34,006 nucleotides of DNA from positions 1 through 34,006 of IMG/VR virus record IMGVR_UViG_3300044614_000743. One strand, 5' to 3'. The DNA is from a virus. Under the pieces are notes generated by a model. That model was not told the origin of the DNA. It did no database searches and saw nothing but the letters and a program-made list of their open reading frames with translations. A program made the position numbers and the translations under genes. Shown here in pieces: positions 19,274 to 26,669 of the stretch (position 1 is the first letter of the stretch; the number at the start of each line of letters is the position of its first letter).

Positions 19274-20728
19274 ATGGGTAAAATACAAGATGCTTGGAAT
19301 GTGTTAAGAGGTAAGGCTTTACCCTTAATGAATGTTGGTCAGCCTTTTGCTTCATATACAATGATGGGGGGAACCTATGTTGGTATTGCTGACAATAGAA
19401 AGAATTACATTATTGACGGATATCAGGTTAATGATATCATTTACACAGCTGTTACCTTAATTACGGATAAGGTTAGGCTCCCTGAATGGCAGGCCTATAA
19501 GATAGTGGATGAGGAGGCTTTCAAGTCTTATGAGGGTTTGATGAGGAAAAAAGACTTAAGCACTCAGGACTATAAAAAAGCAATTGGATATAAGAAGAAA
19601 GCCTTAGAACCTGTTTATGTTGACAGACTCAGTGAGCTTTTAAGATATCCTAACGAATACGAGACTTTCCAAGACCTTGTTAGTAACTCAACAGGATGGA
19701 AGCTAATCACGGGCGGTAGGACTGTTTGGGCTGAGATGTTACAACTAGGAGCTAATCAGGGCAAGCCTTTTCAGTTGCATAATTTACCCTATCAGGAAAT
19801 TAGCATTATTGCTAGTACTAACAGGTTTCCGATTATCGAGGAGGCTTATGTAATGACTAACCTTTCGGACGCTTTCTTTCCTAAGGCTCAAGTATTGCAT
19901 GATAAGTATCAGAATTACGACTGGGACGTTAACGGGGCGCATTTATACGGCATGAGTCCATTGAAAGCCGCTCTTAGAAGGTTAAGTCGGTCAAACTCAG
20001 CTATCAAGGCATCAGCCGCAATGCTTGAGAATCAAGGTGTTAAGGGTGTCCTCTATGTTGATGATCCTAGAATCTTAAACGGAGGTGCTGATATTCAAGA
20101 TACTAGAAAGCAAGTAGAAGCTGTTAAAAGTAAACTTGTAGGCAAAGGTGAGTGGGTAGGTTCAGACAACTGGGGCCGTATTGGTGTGAGTGGGTACAAA
20201 ATGGGATGGCAAGAGGTTGGGCTTAGTCCTGTTGATCTTTCTATCATAGAATCAGAGAAGTGGGATTTGAAGCGATTTGCAGCCGTTTATGGGGTTCCTA
20301 GTCAATTGATAGGTGATGCTGAGACTTCAACCTATAACAACGTCAGAGAGGCTGAAAAGGCCCTTACAGCACGTTGTGCGATTCCTGCCCTTGTTGCCTT
20401 TAGAAACCACTTTAATCGTAAGCTACAAACAGACTGGGGATATAAAGGACAGAATGTTTATGTTGACTTTGATCATACTGTCTTTACTGAACTAGCTGAG
20501 GATGTAGCTGAGAAGAGTACTTGGATTAAAGACCTTAAGACTTTAAGCCCGAATGAACAGAGAATGCACTTAGGACTTGAAAGAATAGACAACCCATTAT
20601 TTGATGAGCCTTGGATTACTACTCAGGACGGTATGCCTTTAAGTGAGTATGATGTAGAGGAGCCTGATGAGGAAGTAAGCTCAGATGATATGGATGACAT
20701 GGAGGATACTGACGAAGTAGATGATTGA
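19274..20728 (+). CDS. Portal protein (HK97-like)
   Basis: 484 residues; forms the dodecameric DNA gate at one capsid vertex. Family-like features are YQVNDIIYTAVTLITDKV near the start, the LYGMSPLKAALRRLSRSNSA region, GVKGVLY, and the late block VDLSIIESEKWDLKRFAAVY followed by GVPSQLIGDAETSTYNNVRE. The C-terminus is very acidic (EEPDEEVSSDDMDDMEDTDE). It starts 1 base after terL. Confidence 0.92.
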   Translation: MGKIQDAWNVLRGKALPLMNVGQPFASYTMMGGTYVGIADNRKNYIIDGYQVNDIIYTAVTLITDKVRLPEWQAYKIVDEEAFKSYEGLMRKKDLSTQDYKKAIGYKKKALEPVYVDRLSELLRYPNEYETFQDLVSNSTGWKLITGGRTVWAEMLQLGANQGKPFQLHNLPYQEISIIASTNRFPIIEEAYVMTNLSDAFFPKAQVLHDKYQNYDWDVNGAHLYGMSPLKAALRRLSRSNSAIKASAAMLENQGVKGVLYVDDPRILNGGADIQDTRKQVEAVKSKLVGKGEWVGSDNWGRIGVSGYKMGWQEVGLSPVDLSIIESEKWDLKRFAAVYGVPSQLIGDAETSTYNNVREAEKALTARCAIPALVAFRNHFNRKLQTDWGYKGQNVYVDFDHTVFTELAEDVAEKSTWIKDLKTLSPNEQRMHLGLERIDNPLFDEPWITTQDGMPLSEYDVEEPDEEVSSDDMDDMEDTDEVDD

Positions 20729-20915
20729 GATGATAATTAAACAGACTTATCCAATTTGTAAAAAGGAGAAGTGCTGTGCGATATATAAAGCTAAGATGGA
20801 TGCCAAAAGAGAGGCACTAAGACAAAGATTGATGAATGACAGATCAGGAAAGGAAATTATTAGCAAAGGAGAACGCGAGACAGAATCTCAAGTTCGAGAA
20901 GAAGCACTTTCCTAG
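20721..20915 (+). CDS. Small Cys-containing hypothetical protein
   Basis: 64 residues: PICKKEKCCAIYKAKMDAKR, then a charged helix. It starts inside the last codons of the portal gene (an ATG at 20730 is an alternative) and overlaps the next gene by 80 bases. The CxxxxCC cluster and otherwise coding-like first half suggest a real small gene filling the gap; the second half lies in another frame of the head protein and may be only overlap. Confidence 0.45.
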   Translation: MIEMIIKQTYPICKKEKCCAIYKAKMDAKREALRQRLMNDRSGKEIISKGERETESQVREEALS

Positions 20916-21639
20916 AGTCAAAAAGCAACTTGACAAAGTTGTTAGTTCTTTGATAGGTACTATAAAAAGAGAAGGAGTCAATGAGGCTGTAGTTCTTTTG
21001 CGCACTCAGTTATGGAGTGATAAACTTTATAAGCCGTTACAAGATATCTACAAGCAAGTAGGTGTTTATCATGCTAACGAAACTTATAAGAGAATACGTC
21101 AAGAGATAGGCGAAAAGAGTAGAAGTGAGACTTGGGTGCAATACATTCTAGGCGAACTCAATAGAACGTTAGTTCAATTTGGAATAGTTAAAACTTCTGA
21201 AACCCTTAGAAACCACATGCTAGTAGTAATTGAGAAAGCAATTAAAAAAGGCAAGACTCAAGATGAACTGATTGAGATATTAACTAAGTCAGGATTTACT
21301 AGTATGCAGGCTTTAAGGATAGTTAGAACTGAAGTAGGAAGGGCAGCTAATACGGGAGTAAAGGCAGCCGCACTAGGTTTTAATTATGAGATGGTTAAGG
21401 AGTGGATTGCATTTCAAGATTCTAGAACTAGGGGATTTAGACCTAAGCAACCAAAAGACCACTATCACATGGACGGGCAGGTTGTAGACTTCTTTGAAAA
21501 CTTTACAGATCCTAGAAGCGGAGAACAGATAGAATATCCTCTTGCTCCTGAAGGTTCACCAGGAATGGTGATAAATTGTAGATGTAGTTATGTTATAGTA
21601 CCTAAAAGAGATTCAAGAGGTAGACTAATCAGAAGATAA
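20836..21639 (+). CDS. Head morphogenesis protein (Mu F / SPP1 gp7 family)
   Basis: 267 residues. The N-terminal half is helical. The C-terminal Mu F-type domain shows LRIVRTEVGRAANTGVKAAA, WIAFQDSRTRGF, HYHMDGQVV and the family hallmark PGMVINCRCSYVIVP. These minor head proteins bind portal and capsid during prohead assembly and may be injected with the DNA. The position between portal and protease is standard. Confidence 0.9.
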   Translation: MTDQERKLLAKENARQNLKFEKKHFPRVKKQLDKVVSSLIGTIKREGVNEAVVLLRTQLWSDKLYKPLQDIYKQVGVYHANETYKRIRQEIGEKSRSETWVQYILGELNRTLVQFGIVKTSETLRNHMLVVIEKAIKKGKTQDELIEILTKSGFTSMQALRIVRTEVGRAANTGVKAAALGFNYEMVKEWIAFQDSRTRGFRPKQPKDHYHMDGQVVDFFENFTDPRSGEQIEYPLAPEGSPGMVINCRCSYVIVPKRDSRGRLIRR

Positions 21640-21641
21640 CG

Positions 21642-21650
21642 GGAGGTGAT
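21642..21650 (+). promoter_or_regulatory. Exceptionally strong Shine-Dalgarno sequence
   Basis: GGAGGTGAT is fully complementary to the usual 16S rRNA 3' tail (ATCACCTCC), 7 bases from GGAGG to the GTG at 21654. It stands out because other genes here lack Shine-Dalgarno sequences, and it supports the GTG as the start of the protease gene. Confidence 0.65.
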
Positions 21651-21653
21651 TAG

Positions 21654-22499
21654 GTGGCAATAGCCAATACTGCGGAAAATGAAATAAGAACCAGACCTAA
21701 CCCTCCCAACATGATAAAAACTATGAAAAGATATTTTGAACAAAAACTGATAGCAGACTCAGTAAGAGATGTATCAGAAACTTCACGTAAAGTGAAAGTG
21801 GCTATTAGCCAAATGGGTTCTAAGGACTTTGATAATGATGTCATTGACCACGGAGCTTACAACAAGACTATGGCTGAAAGAGGTCCTAAGGGTGCTAATC
21901 TTATTTGGCACTTAACAGACCACAACCCAAGCCTAAAGTCAGCCATTGGCAAATTCTCTGAGTTGTATGTTGAGGATAATTACTTAGTAGGAATTACTAA
22001 TGTACCGAACACAACTTGGGGCAATGATGTTTTAGAGTTCTACAAGTCAGGTCATATTAACCAGCACTCTGTAGGGTTTAGAACTATTAAGGCTGAAGCA
22101 CAACAGAAAGGACAAGCAGAGGAGTATAACCTAATCAAGGAAATACTTTTGTTTGAAGGTTCTGCTGTACTATGGGGAGCCAACCCAAACACACCAACTC
22201 TAACAGTAGGCAAAGGCCTAACTAAGGAGGAAATCACAAATCAACACGAAAAGCTAAGCAAAGAGCTAGGTCTTTTAATCAAGAGTCTCAAAGATGGTAG
22301 ATTTACTGATGAGGCTTTTGAGTTTATCGAGATTCGCTTTGCACAAGTAAACGAAGCAATTAAGTCACTCTTATCTACTGAGGCCACTCCTATTGTGGAG
22401 CAACCCGCTGAAGCAGTTGCAGAAACTAAGGAGCCGGTTATTGATGTAAGTGACCTTAAGCATACATTGAACAATTTTATTTACAAATTAAATTCCTAA
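21654..22499 (+). CDS. Prohead protease with C-terminal scaffold-like extension (HK97 S78-type)
   Basis: 281 residues. The protease part (about 25-180) has the family pattern: FDNDVIDHGAYNKTMAERGP, LIWHLTDHNPSLKSAIGKFS (catalytic His, probably His90) and NQHSVGFRTI (catalytic Ser139). The C-terminal ~90 residues are helical and acidic and could act as scaffold, since no separate scaffolding gene is seen. The GTG at 21654 is chosen for its strong Shine-Dalgarno; ATGs at residues 20 and 24 (about 21711 and 21723) are alternatives because recognisable similarity starts at KRYFEQ. Confidence 0.88.
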   Translation: MAIANTAENEIRTRPNPPNMIKTMKRYFEQKLIADSVRDVSETSRKVKVAISQMGSKDFDNDVIDHGAYNKTMAERGPKGANLIWHLTDHNPSLKSAIGKFSELYVEDNYLVGITNVPNTTWGNDVLEFYKSGHINQHSVGFRTIKAEAQQKGQAEEYNLIKEILLFEGSAVLWGANPNTPTLTVGKGLTKEEITNQHEKLSKELGLLIKSLKDGRFTDEAFEFIEIRFAQVNEAIKSLLSTEATPIVEQPAEAVAETKEPVIDVSDLKHTLNNFIYKLNS

Positions 22500-22502
22500 A
22501 AA

Positions 22503-23642
22503 GTGGAAGAATTAAAATCAATTGAGGCCTCAGTAAAATCTGCTACTGAGTCTGTTGAAAAAATGAAAGCGGCTAATGAAGCTGCTATTGCAGATGTTAA
22601 AACACAAGTGGCTGAAGTAAAGGCTGCTGTAGTTACTATGGATGAGGCTGCTAAGAAAAATCAAGCTGCCCTTGACCAAATGATTGCTGAGAAGGCTGCT
22701 AAGACTGTAAACAACAAAAATAAGTCTTTCGGTGACGCTTTCTCTGAGCAAATTGCTGAGGCATTTGATTCTAAGCAAGCTGAAATCAATGAGTTCCAGC
22801 GTAACAAAAATGCTAAGTTGAGTATTGACCTCAAAGCTGTAGGTACAATGACAACTTCTGCTAACCTTTCAGGTGATGGTGTTGCTACTTACAACACTCG
22901 CCAAGGTTTAGTACCTGCTCAGAAAGTAAATTTTCGTGACCTTATCCCAACTGCTGTAAGTCCTACAGGATTGTATGTGACTTATCGTGAGACAGGAACT
23001 GAAGGTTCTATCGGTATCCAAACTGAAGGTAACCTAAAGTCTCAGATTGACTATGACCTTACAGAGGTTAAAGTTGTTTCTGACTACATTGCTGGTTTTG
23101 CTCGTTTCTCTAAGCAGATGATGTTCCAACTTCCTTTCTTGCAGAACACTTTGCAGCGTATGTTGCTCCGTGACTTCTACAAAAAAGAGAATAGCACTTT
23201 CTTCTCTGCTGTTAGCTCTGCTGCAACAGGTAGCACAACAACTGCTGCTTCTGTAGATGCTGAGCAATTAGTAGATTGGATTGCTAATCAATTGGATGCA
23301 AACTTCGAGGCTTCTTTTGCCTTAGTATCTTATGCTCAATGGGCTGACTTGTTAAAGACTAAGCCTACTGACTACTCTGTACCTGGTGGTGTTATCATTG
23401 ATCCTAACGGAAACATCCGTATTGCAGGTGTACCTGTAATTGGTGCTTCTTGGGTTACAAACGATAAGGCTCTTATCCTGGATGCTTCTTACCTTGAAAG
23501 AGTTGAGACTGAAGGATTGCGTGTTGAGTTCTCTTACGAGGACAGCGACAACTTCCAGCGTAACTTGGTAACTGCTCGTGTTGAGTGTTTTGAGGACATC
23601 AACATTATGAGAACAGATGCCTTGATTTACGGATCATTCTAA
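22503..23642 (+). CDS. Major capsid protein (HK97 fold)
   Basis: 379 residues from a GTG three bases after the protease stop. The first ~100 residues are a charged coiled coil (KSIEASVKSATESVEKMKAA and on), matching the HK97 delta domain removed by the protease. The rest has capsid-like features: TYNTRQGLVPAQKVNFRDLI, the E-loop region around GTEGSIGIQTEG, and near the end the P-domain/A-loop segment (GNIRIAGVPVIGASWVTNDK). Codon choice is more regular (GCT, GGT, CGT) than elsewhere, as expected for the most abundant virion protein. A strong terminator follows. Confidence 0.93.
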   Translation: MEELKSIEASVKSATESVEKMKAANEAAIADVKTQVAEVKAAVVTMDEAAKKNQAALDQMIAEKAAKTVNNKNKSFGDAFSEQIAEAFDSKQAEINEFQRNKNAKLSIDLKAVGTMTTSANLSGDGVATYNTRQGLVPAQKVNFRDLIPTAVSPTGLYVTYRETGTEGSIGIQTEGNLKSQIDYDLTEVKVVSDYIAGFARFSKQMMFQLPFLQNTLQRMLLRDFYKKENSTFFSAVSSAATGSTTTAASVDAEQLVDWIANQLDANFEASFALVSYAQWADLLKTKPTDYSVPGGVIIDPNGNIRIAGVPVIGASWVTNDKALILDASYLERVETEGLRVEFSYEDSDNFQRNLVTARVECFEDINIMRTDALIYGSF

Positions 23643-23663
23643 GCTGTGGTTGATGTGGTGATA

Positions 23664-23693
23664 GGGGGCTGGTTTCGGCCCGCCCCTTTTTTT
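23664..23693 (+). terminator. Intrinsic terminator after the major capsid gene
   Basis: GGGGC (23665-23669) pairs with GCCCC (23682-23686), with two inner G-C pairs and a six-base loop, followed by seven Ts. It would lower expression of the tail genes relative to the capsid. Confidence 0.8.
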
Positions 23694-23704
23694 AAATAAA
23701 TCTT

Positions 23705-24271
23705 ATGTTGTATAACTTACTGATAGATTGGGAAGATCAGACTGAGGAGTCAGGTATAACTGAGCCTTTAACTATTCAAGAGGTAAAGAATTATCTCAGA
23801 TTAGAGGGTTTTATTGACAATTCCGAGTCAATATCCTCTGACTTTGATGATGATGACGTTATTATTGAAACTCTAATCAGATCAGCAAGAGAAAGAATGG
23901 AGGAGTACACAGGTTTAAGTTTAATTACTAAAACTTGGGAGATAGAATTTACCAACCTTTGTGGTAACTTTGATATTCCTTTTGGTCCTGTAAATACTAT
24001 TATTTACTTAAGGGATGATGAGGGCGACTCTATCAGCACAGATGACTTTGATATATCTTTTAATGGTAGGATTTTAAAATATCCTAACTATGAGAATATG
24101 ACAATGAAGTATGAGGCTGGTTATACAAACATACCTAAAGGTTTAAAAGATGCACTCTATAAAGAGGTGGCATATCGTTATATTAACAGAGGTGATGAGA
24201 ATGTTGATGGATTAAGTAGAGAAGCTATTAACATAGCATCTATTTACAAAACCGCTAATTGGATAGGATGA
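23705..24271 (+). CDS. Head-tail connector (gp6-like adaptor)
   Basis: 188 residues. TIQEVKNYLRLEG, an acidic loop, then IIETLIRSARERMEEYTGLS and, near the end, GLKDALYKEVAYRYINRGDE fit the HK97 gp6 / phage gp6-like connector family, which forms a ring under the portal. A mid-protein beta region (WEIEFTNLCGNFDIPFGPVN) is also typical of the PhiE125 gp8-like variants. Position right after the capsid gene supports this. Confidence 0.82.
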   Translation: MLYNLLIDWEDQTEESGITEPLTIQEVKNYLRLEGFIDNSESISSDFDDDDVIIETLIRSARERMEEYTGLSLITKTWEIEFTNLCGNFDIPFGPVNTIIYLRDDEGDSISTDDFDISFNGRILKYPNYENMTMKYEAGYTNIPKGLKDALYKEVAYRYINRGDENVDGLSREAINIASIYKTANWIG

Positions 24272-24591
24272 TAGGAAATCTAAAACCAATAAAACTCTTA
24301 AAGTACACGCAAACCATTGACGCTGATGGGGATGCTACTGAAACTGTAGCTGAAACCTATAAGATGTGGGCTGAAGTGACTGATGGAGGTGGTGGTAGAT
24401 CACAAGCTGATGGTAAAACTGATATGTCAGGTTCTAAGACATTTAAGATACCATTTAGAGGCTATAATATTACTCCTGATTATAGGATTGAATATTTTGG
24501 TCAAACTTATTCTATTAGTAGCGTAACTAGAACTGGAGAAAAAAGATTTTATTGGGAAATTTCTGCAACTTCAATTTTTGAGCTTGATTAG
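24268..24591 (+). CDS. Head closure / head-tail joining protein
   Basis: 107 residues from ATG 24268 (ATGA overlap with the connector stop). Beta-rich: LLKYTQTIDADGDATETVAE followed by TYKMWAEVTDGGG, then DYRIEYFGQTYSISSVTRTG. The 'W.A.V' strand with a later 'R...g..y.I..v' segment is the pattern of SPP1 gp16-like stoppers. They plug the portal channel and receive the tail. Confidence 0.78.
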   Translation: MIGNLKPIKLLKYTQTIDADGDATETVAETYKMWAEVTDGGGGRSQADGKTDMSGSKTFKIPFRGYNITPDYRIEYFGQTYSISSVTRTGEKRFYWEISATSIFELD

Positions 24592-25144
24592 AGCGCAACT
24601 TATAGGATTGGAAGAATTTAAATTAGCATTTGACACTGCTTCAAAACAAATGAAGCAAAGAGTTGATGATGCTACAAGAGAAACTGCTCAAATATTTGCT
24701 ACTAAGGCATATTCTGAAGTAATAGGACAAGATTCTGTTTTTACTTTTGAATTAGCTAAAAGTATAAGAGTTGAACCCGAAGGATTTGCTAGTTATTCTG
24801 TTGTTGCTAAAGCACCTTATGCTGGTTTTGTTGAATTTGGAACAAAAAAAAGGTATAAACCACAAGTAGGTTATGATTCTGTTGCAGCTTTATTTAAAGG
24901 ACAAAAACCTGTAAATAAATATGGTAGTCTTTTTGATGCAATATATGCATGGGTAAAAAAGAAAAATATAGGTAAAAAAGAAAACAAAAGGCAAACTAAA
25001 AATGAGAAAAAAGATATAGCTTGGGCTATAACAATGGATATTGCAAAAAATGGAAGAAAAGCAAAACCATTCTTTTTTAAAAATGTAGTTCCTGTATCTG
25101 TAATATTACAAAGAAGATTAAAAGATATATTTAATGCCTTTTAA
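24578..25144 (+). CDS. Tail completion protein (HK97 gp10 family)
   Basis: 188 residues with the family core: the N-terminal helix region LIGLEEFKLAFDTASKQMKQ, a long helix with FATKAYSEV, AKAPYAGFVEFGTKKRYKP (the diagnostic Y...VEFGT block), and C-terminal PFFFKNV. Between these lies a Lys-rich insertion (KKKNIGKKENKRQTKNEKKD). The start is a TTG at 24578 or 24584; no ATG occurs before the conserved region. Overlaps the upstream gene by 14 bases. Confidence 0.82.
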   Translation: MSLIRAQLIGLEEFKLAFDTASKQMKQRVDDATRETAQIFATKAYSEVIGQDSVFTFELAKSIRVEPEGFASYSVVAKAPYAGFVEFGTKKRYKPQVGYDSVAALFKGQKPVNKYGSLFDAIYAWVKKKNIGKKENKRQTKNEKKDIAWAITMDIAKNGRKAKPFFFKNVVPVSVILQRRLKDIFNAF

Positions 25145-25559
25145 AACAGCATTATACGATTTAAAAACAGAATGGTATAAAACCTTAGAAGGTACTATAA
25201 GTGTGCCTGTCTATAAAGATGCTGTACCTATTACAGAAAACGGTAATCATGTATTAATTCGTTCTGAGGGTAGCAATCAAACAGATTTAAACAATAGTGC
25301 ATTTTTCCAATCAGCAGTAATTATAGTAGATATACTGACTAAATTTGCCACACTAGCTAATAGCAAAGTGGCATATCAAATTGCACAAGAAATATATGAT
25401 GAGGTTATACTAAGTCCTAATTCATTTGGGATTTCAATTCCTGATCATCAAATTACACAAATAACAATACAATCAGAAACAGAGCTTTACGAAGATGATG
25501 GTTCTGAGAAGATTTATAGATATATTATTAGATACGAGCATTTTATTAATCAAAATTAA
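25134..25559 (+). CDS. Tail terminator-like protein
   Basis: 141 residues, alpha/beta: LYDLKTEWYKTLEGTISVPV at the start, then SAVIIVDILTKFATL, a helix VAYQIAQEIYDEVIL, and a beta C-terminus ending IIRYEHFINQ. This matches the order of elements in tail terminators (lambda U, SPP1 gp17-like), which cap the tail tube. Its place between the gp10-like gene and the tail tube gene agrees. Overlaps the previous gene by 11 bases. Confidence 0.72.
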   Translation: MPFKTALYDLKTEWYKTLEGTISVPVYKDAVPITENGNHVLIRSEGSNQTDLNNSAFFQSAVIIVDILTKFATLANSKVAYQIAQEIYDEVILSPNSFGISIPDHQITQITIQSETELYEDDGSEKIYRYIIRYEHFINQN

Positions 25560-25570
25560 ATACAAAACAA

Positions 25571-25996
25571 ATGGCAGATGCTACAACAATCTCGGGCAGT
25601 GTGATGTTTATCGAATACTCAGACACACCGAGTGGCGCAAGAAAGTCGGCTGTTTGCCAGAGTGAGGGATCATTCGATGGCAGCCGCAACGTAGTTAGTG
25701 ATGAAACTAACTGTGGAACTTTAAAAACATTAGGACCTCAAAACAACCGTTTGACTTTAAACGCAGTTGTTGACACAATTCCTGATGCAAATGAGGCTTC
25801 CTACAATGATTTCCAAACTCTTTATGCTAACAATACTAAAAAGTATTGGCATTTAACTGATTCAGCTGAGACTATCTATCATGGTGGTTATGGTTGGATT
25901 GCATCTCTTGGTCAGCAGAATACAAGCGGTCAAACTGCTAAGTTCACTATGACTATTGAGATTGAGGGAGACATTGACACTGAACCTGCAAGCTAA
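25571..25996 (+). CDS. Major tail tube protein
   Basis: 141 residues, beta-rich, with GSVMFIEYSDTPSGARKSAV followed by CQSEGSFDGSRNVVSDETNC, GNN-type loops, and a C-terminal TAKFTMTIEIEGDID strand as in TP901-1/lambda-type tube proteins. The position directly before the frameshifted tail-assembly chaperone pair is diagnostic. Polymerises to form the tail tube. Confidence 0.8.
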   Translation: MADATTISGSVMFIEYSDTPSGARKSAVCQSEGSFDGSRNVVSDETNCGTLKTLGPQNNRLTLNAVVDTIPDANEASYNDFQTLYANNTKKYWHLTDSAETIYHGGYGWIASLGQQNTSGQTAKFTMTIEIEGDIDTEPAS

Positions 25997-26001
25997 TAAC
26001 T

Positions 26002-26349
26002 ATGAAACAAATCACACATACAATCAACGGCAAACAAATAACACTGGATTTCGGAAAGATGTGGTTTTCCAAATATTATGGTGAAGCCACATCATCCAAT
26101 CCATTGTTAATGAATGAATTAATCGATAAGCCAAATAGTCAATTCACTTTTATTTGTGGATTAATTTATGGTGGTGTAAACTGCTATAATAAAACAAATA
26201 AAATAAATGAGTTTCTAACATTAGAACAAACTGAAGATTTGGTTGGTTCTATGACACAAGAAGAAGCTGCAGAATTGATTAATAAATTTGTTGATACCAA
26301 TTCATCCAAAGAACAGGGGGAAGTAAATCCCCAGGTGGCAAACCCTTAA
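26002..26349 (+). CDS. Tail assembly chaperone, short form (lambda gpG analogue)
   Basis: 115 residues: a small beta start (MKQITHTINGKQITLDFGKM), a helical middle (EFLTLEQTEDLVGSMTQEEA) and a short tail. In siphoviruses the gene between tail tube and tape measure encodes two chaperones linked by a programmed frameshift; the short form coats the tape measure. The stop at 26347-26349 lies inside the predicted stem-loop that would stimulate frameshifting. Confidence 0.78.
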   Translation: MKQITHTINGKQITLDFGKMWFSKYYGEATSSNPLLMNELIDKPNSQFTFICGLIYGGVNCYNKTNKINEFLTLEQTEDLVGSMTQEEAAELINKFVDTNSSKEQGEVNPQVANP

Positions 26350-26355
26350 CCTGGG
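26316..26355 (+). promoter_or_regulatory. -1 ribosomal frameshift signal
   Basis: Slip sequence G GGG GAA (26316-26322), with the P-site Gly codon able to re-pair perfectly in the -1 frame, then 7 bases, then a stem CCCAGGT (26330-26336) / ACCTGGG (26349-26355) with a 12-base loop. After the slip the -1 frame reads GGSKSPGGKPLTWDEM and on without stop. The heptamer is not of the ideal X XXY YYZ type: the A-site tRNA-Glu would rely on a U-G wobble. Confidence 0.7.
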
Positions 26356-26669
26356 ATGAAATGAGGTCGGAAGCATTCGGTCAAATTGGCCTACTTCCGC
26401 ATGAGTTTTATGATCTTGAATTTGATGAATATATCTTATTAAGAAACGGATATATTGATAAAGTTAAGACTGAATCTGTATTGCTGAGATTTCAAACTGC
26501 CTTAATATGCGAAACATTAGTAGGCAAAGGGAATGGAGTTCGGTTTGTAATGGATGCTTGGCAATTAGAATCTAAAGAAGAAATAACGCAAGATCAAATA
26601 AAAACCTTGCTGAAGGCGAAAAGAGAAAAGGATGCTTTAAAAAGGCTTAAACAGAAAGATAATGGCTGA
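26317..26669 (+). CDS. Tail assembly chaperone, T-domain made by -1 frameshift (lambda gpGT analogue)
   Basis: Read mainly as an extension of the 26002 gene: the fusion would be about 222 residues. The extension is KPLTWDEMRSEAFGQIGLLP followed by HEFYDLEFDEYILLRNGY and ends in a Lys-rich helix (KRLKQKDNG). The coding-like sequence upstream of the first possible ATG (26361) supports the fusion, although separate initiation at 26361 is possible. The T-domain is expected to contact the tail tube protein. The stop overlaps the tape-measure start by 8 bases. Confidence 0.75.

Noticed and set aside
22530-22778. Minus-strand ORF inside the major capsid gene
   Set aside because: Ser/Leu/Phe-rich antisense shadow of the capsid coiled coil.
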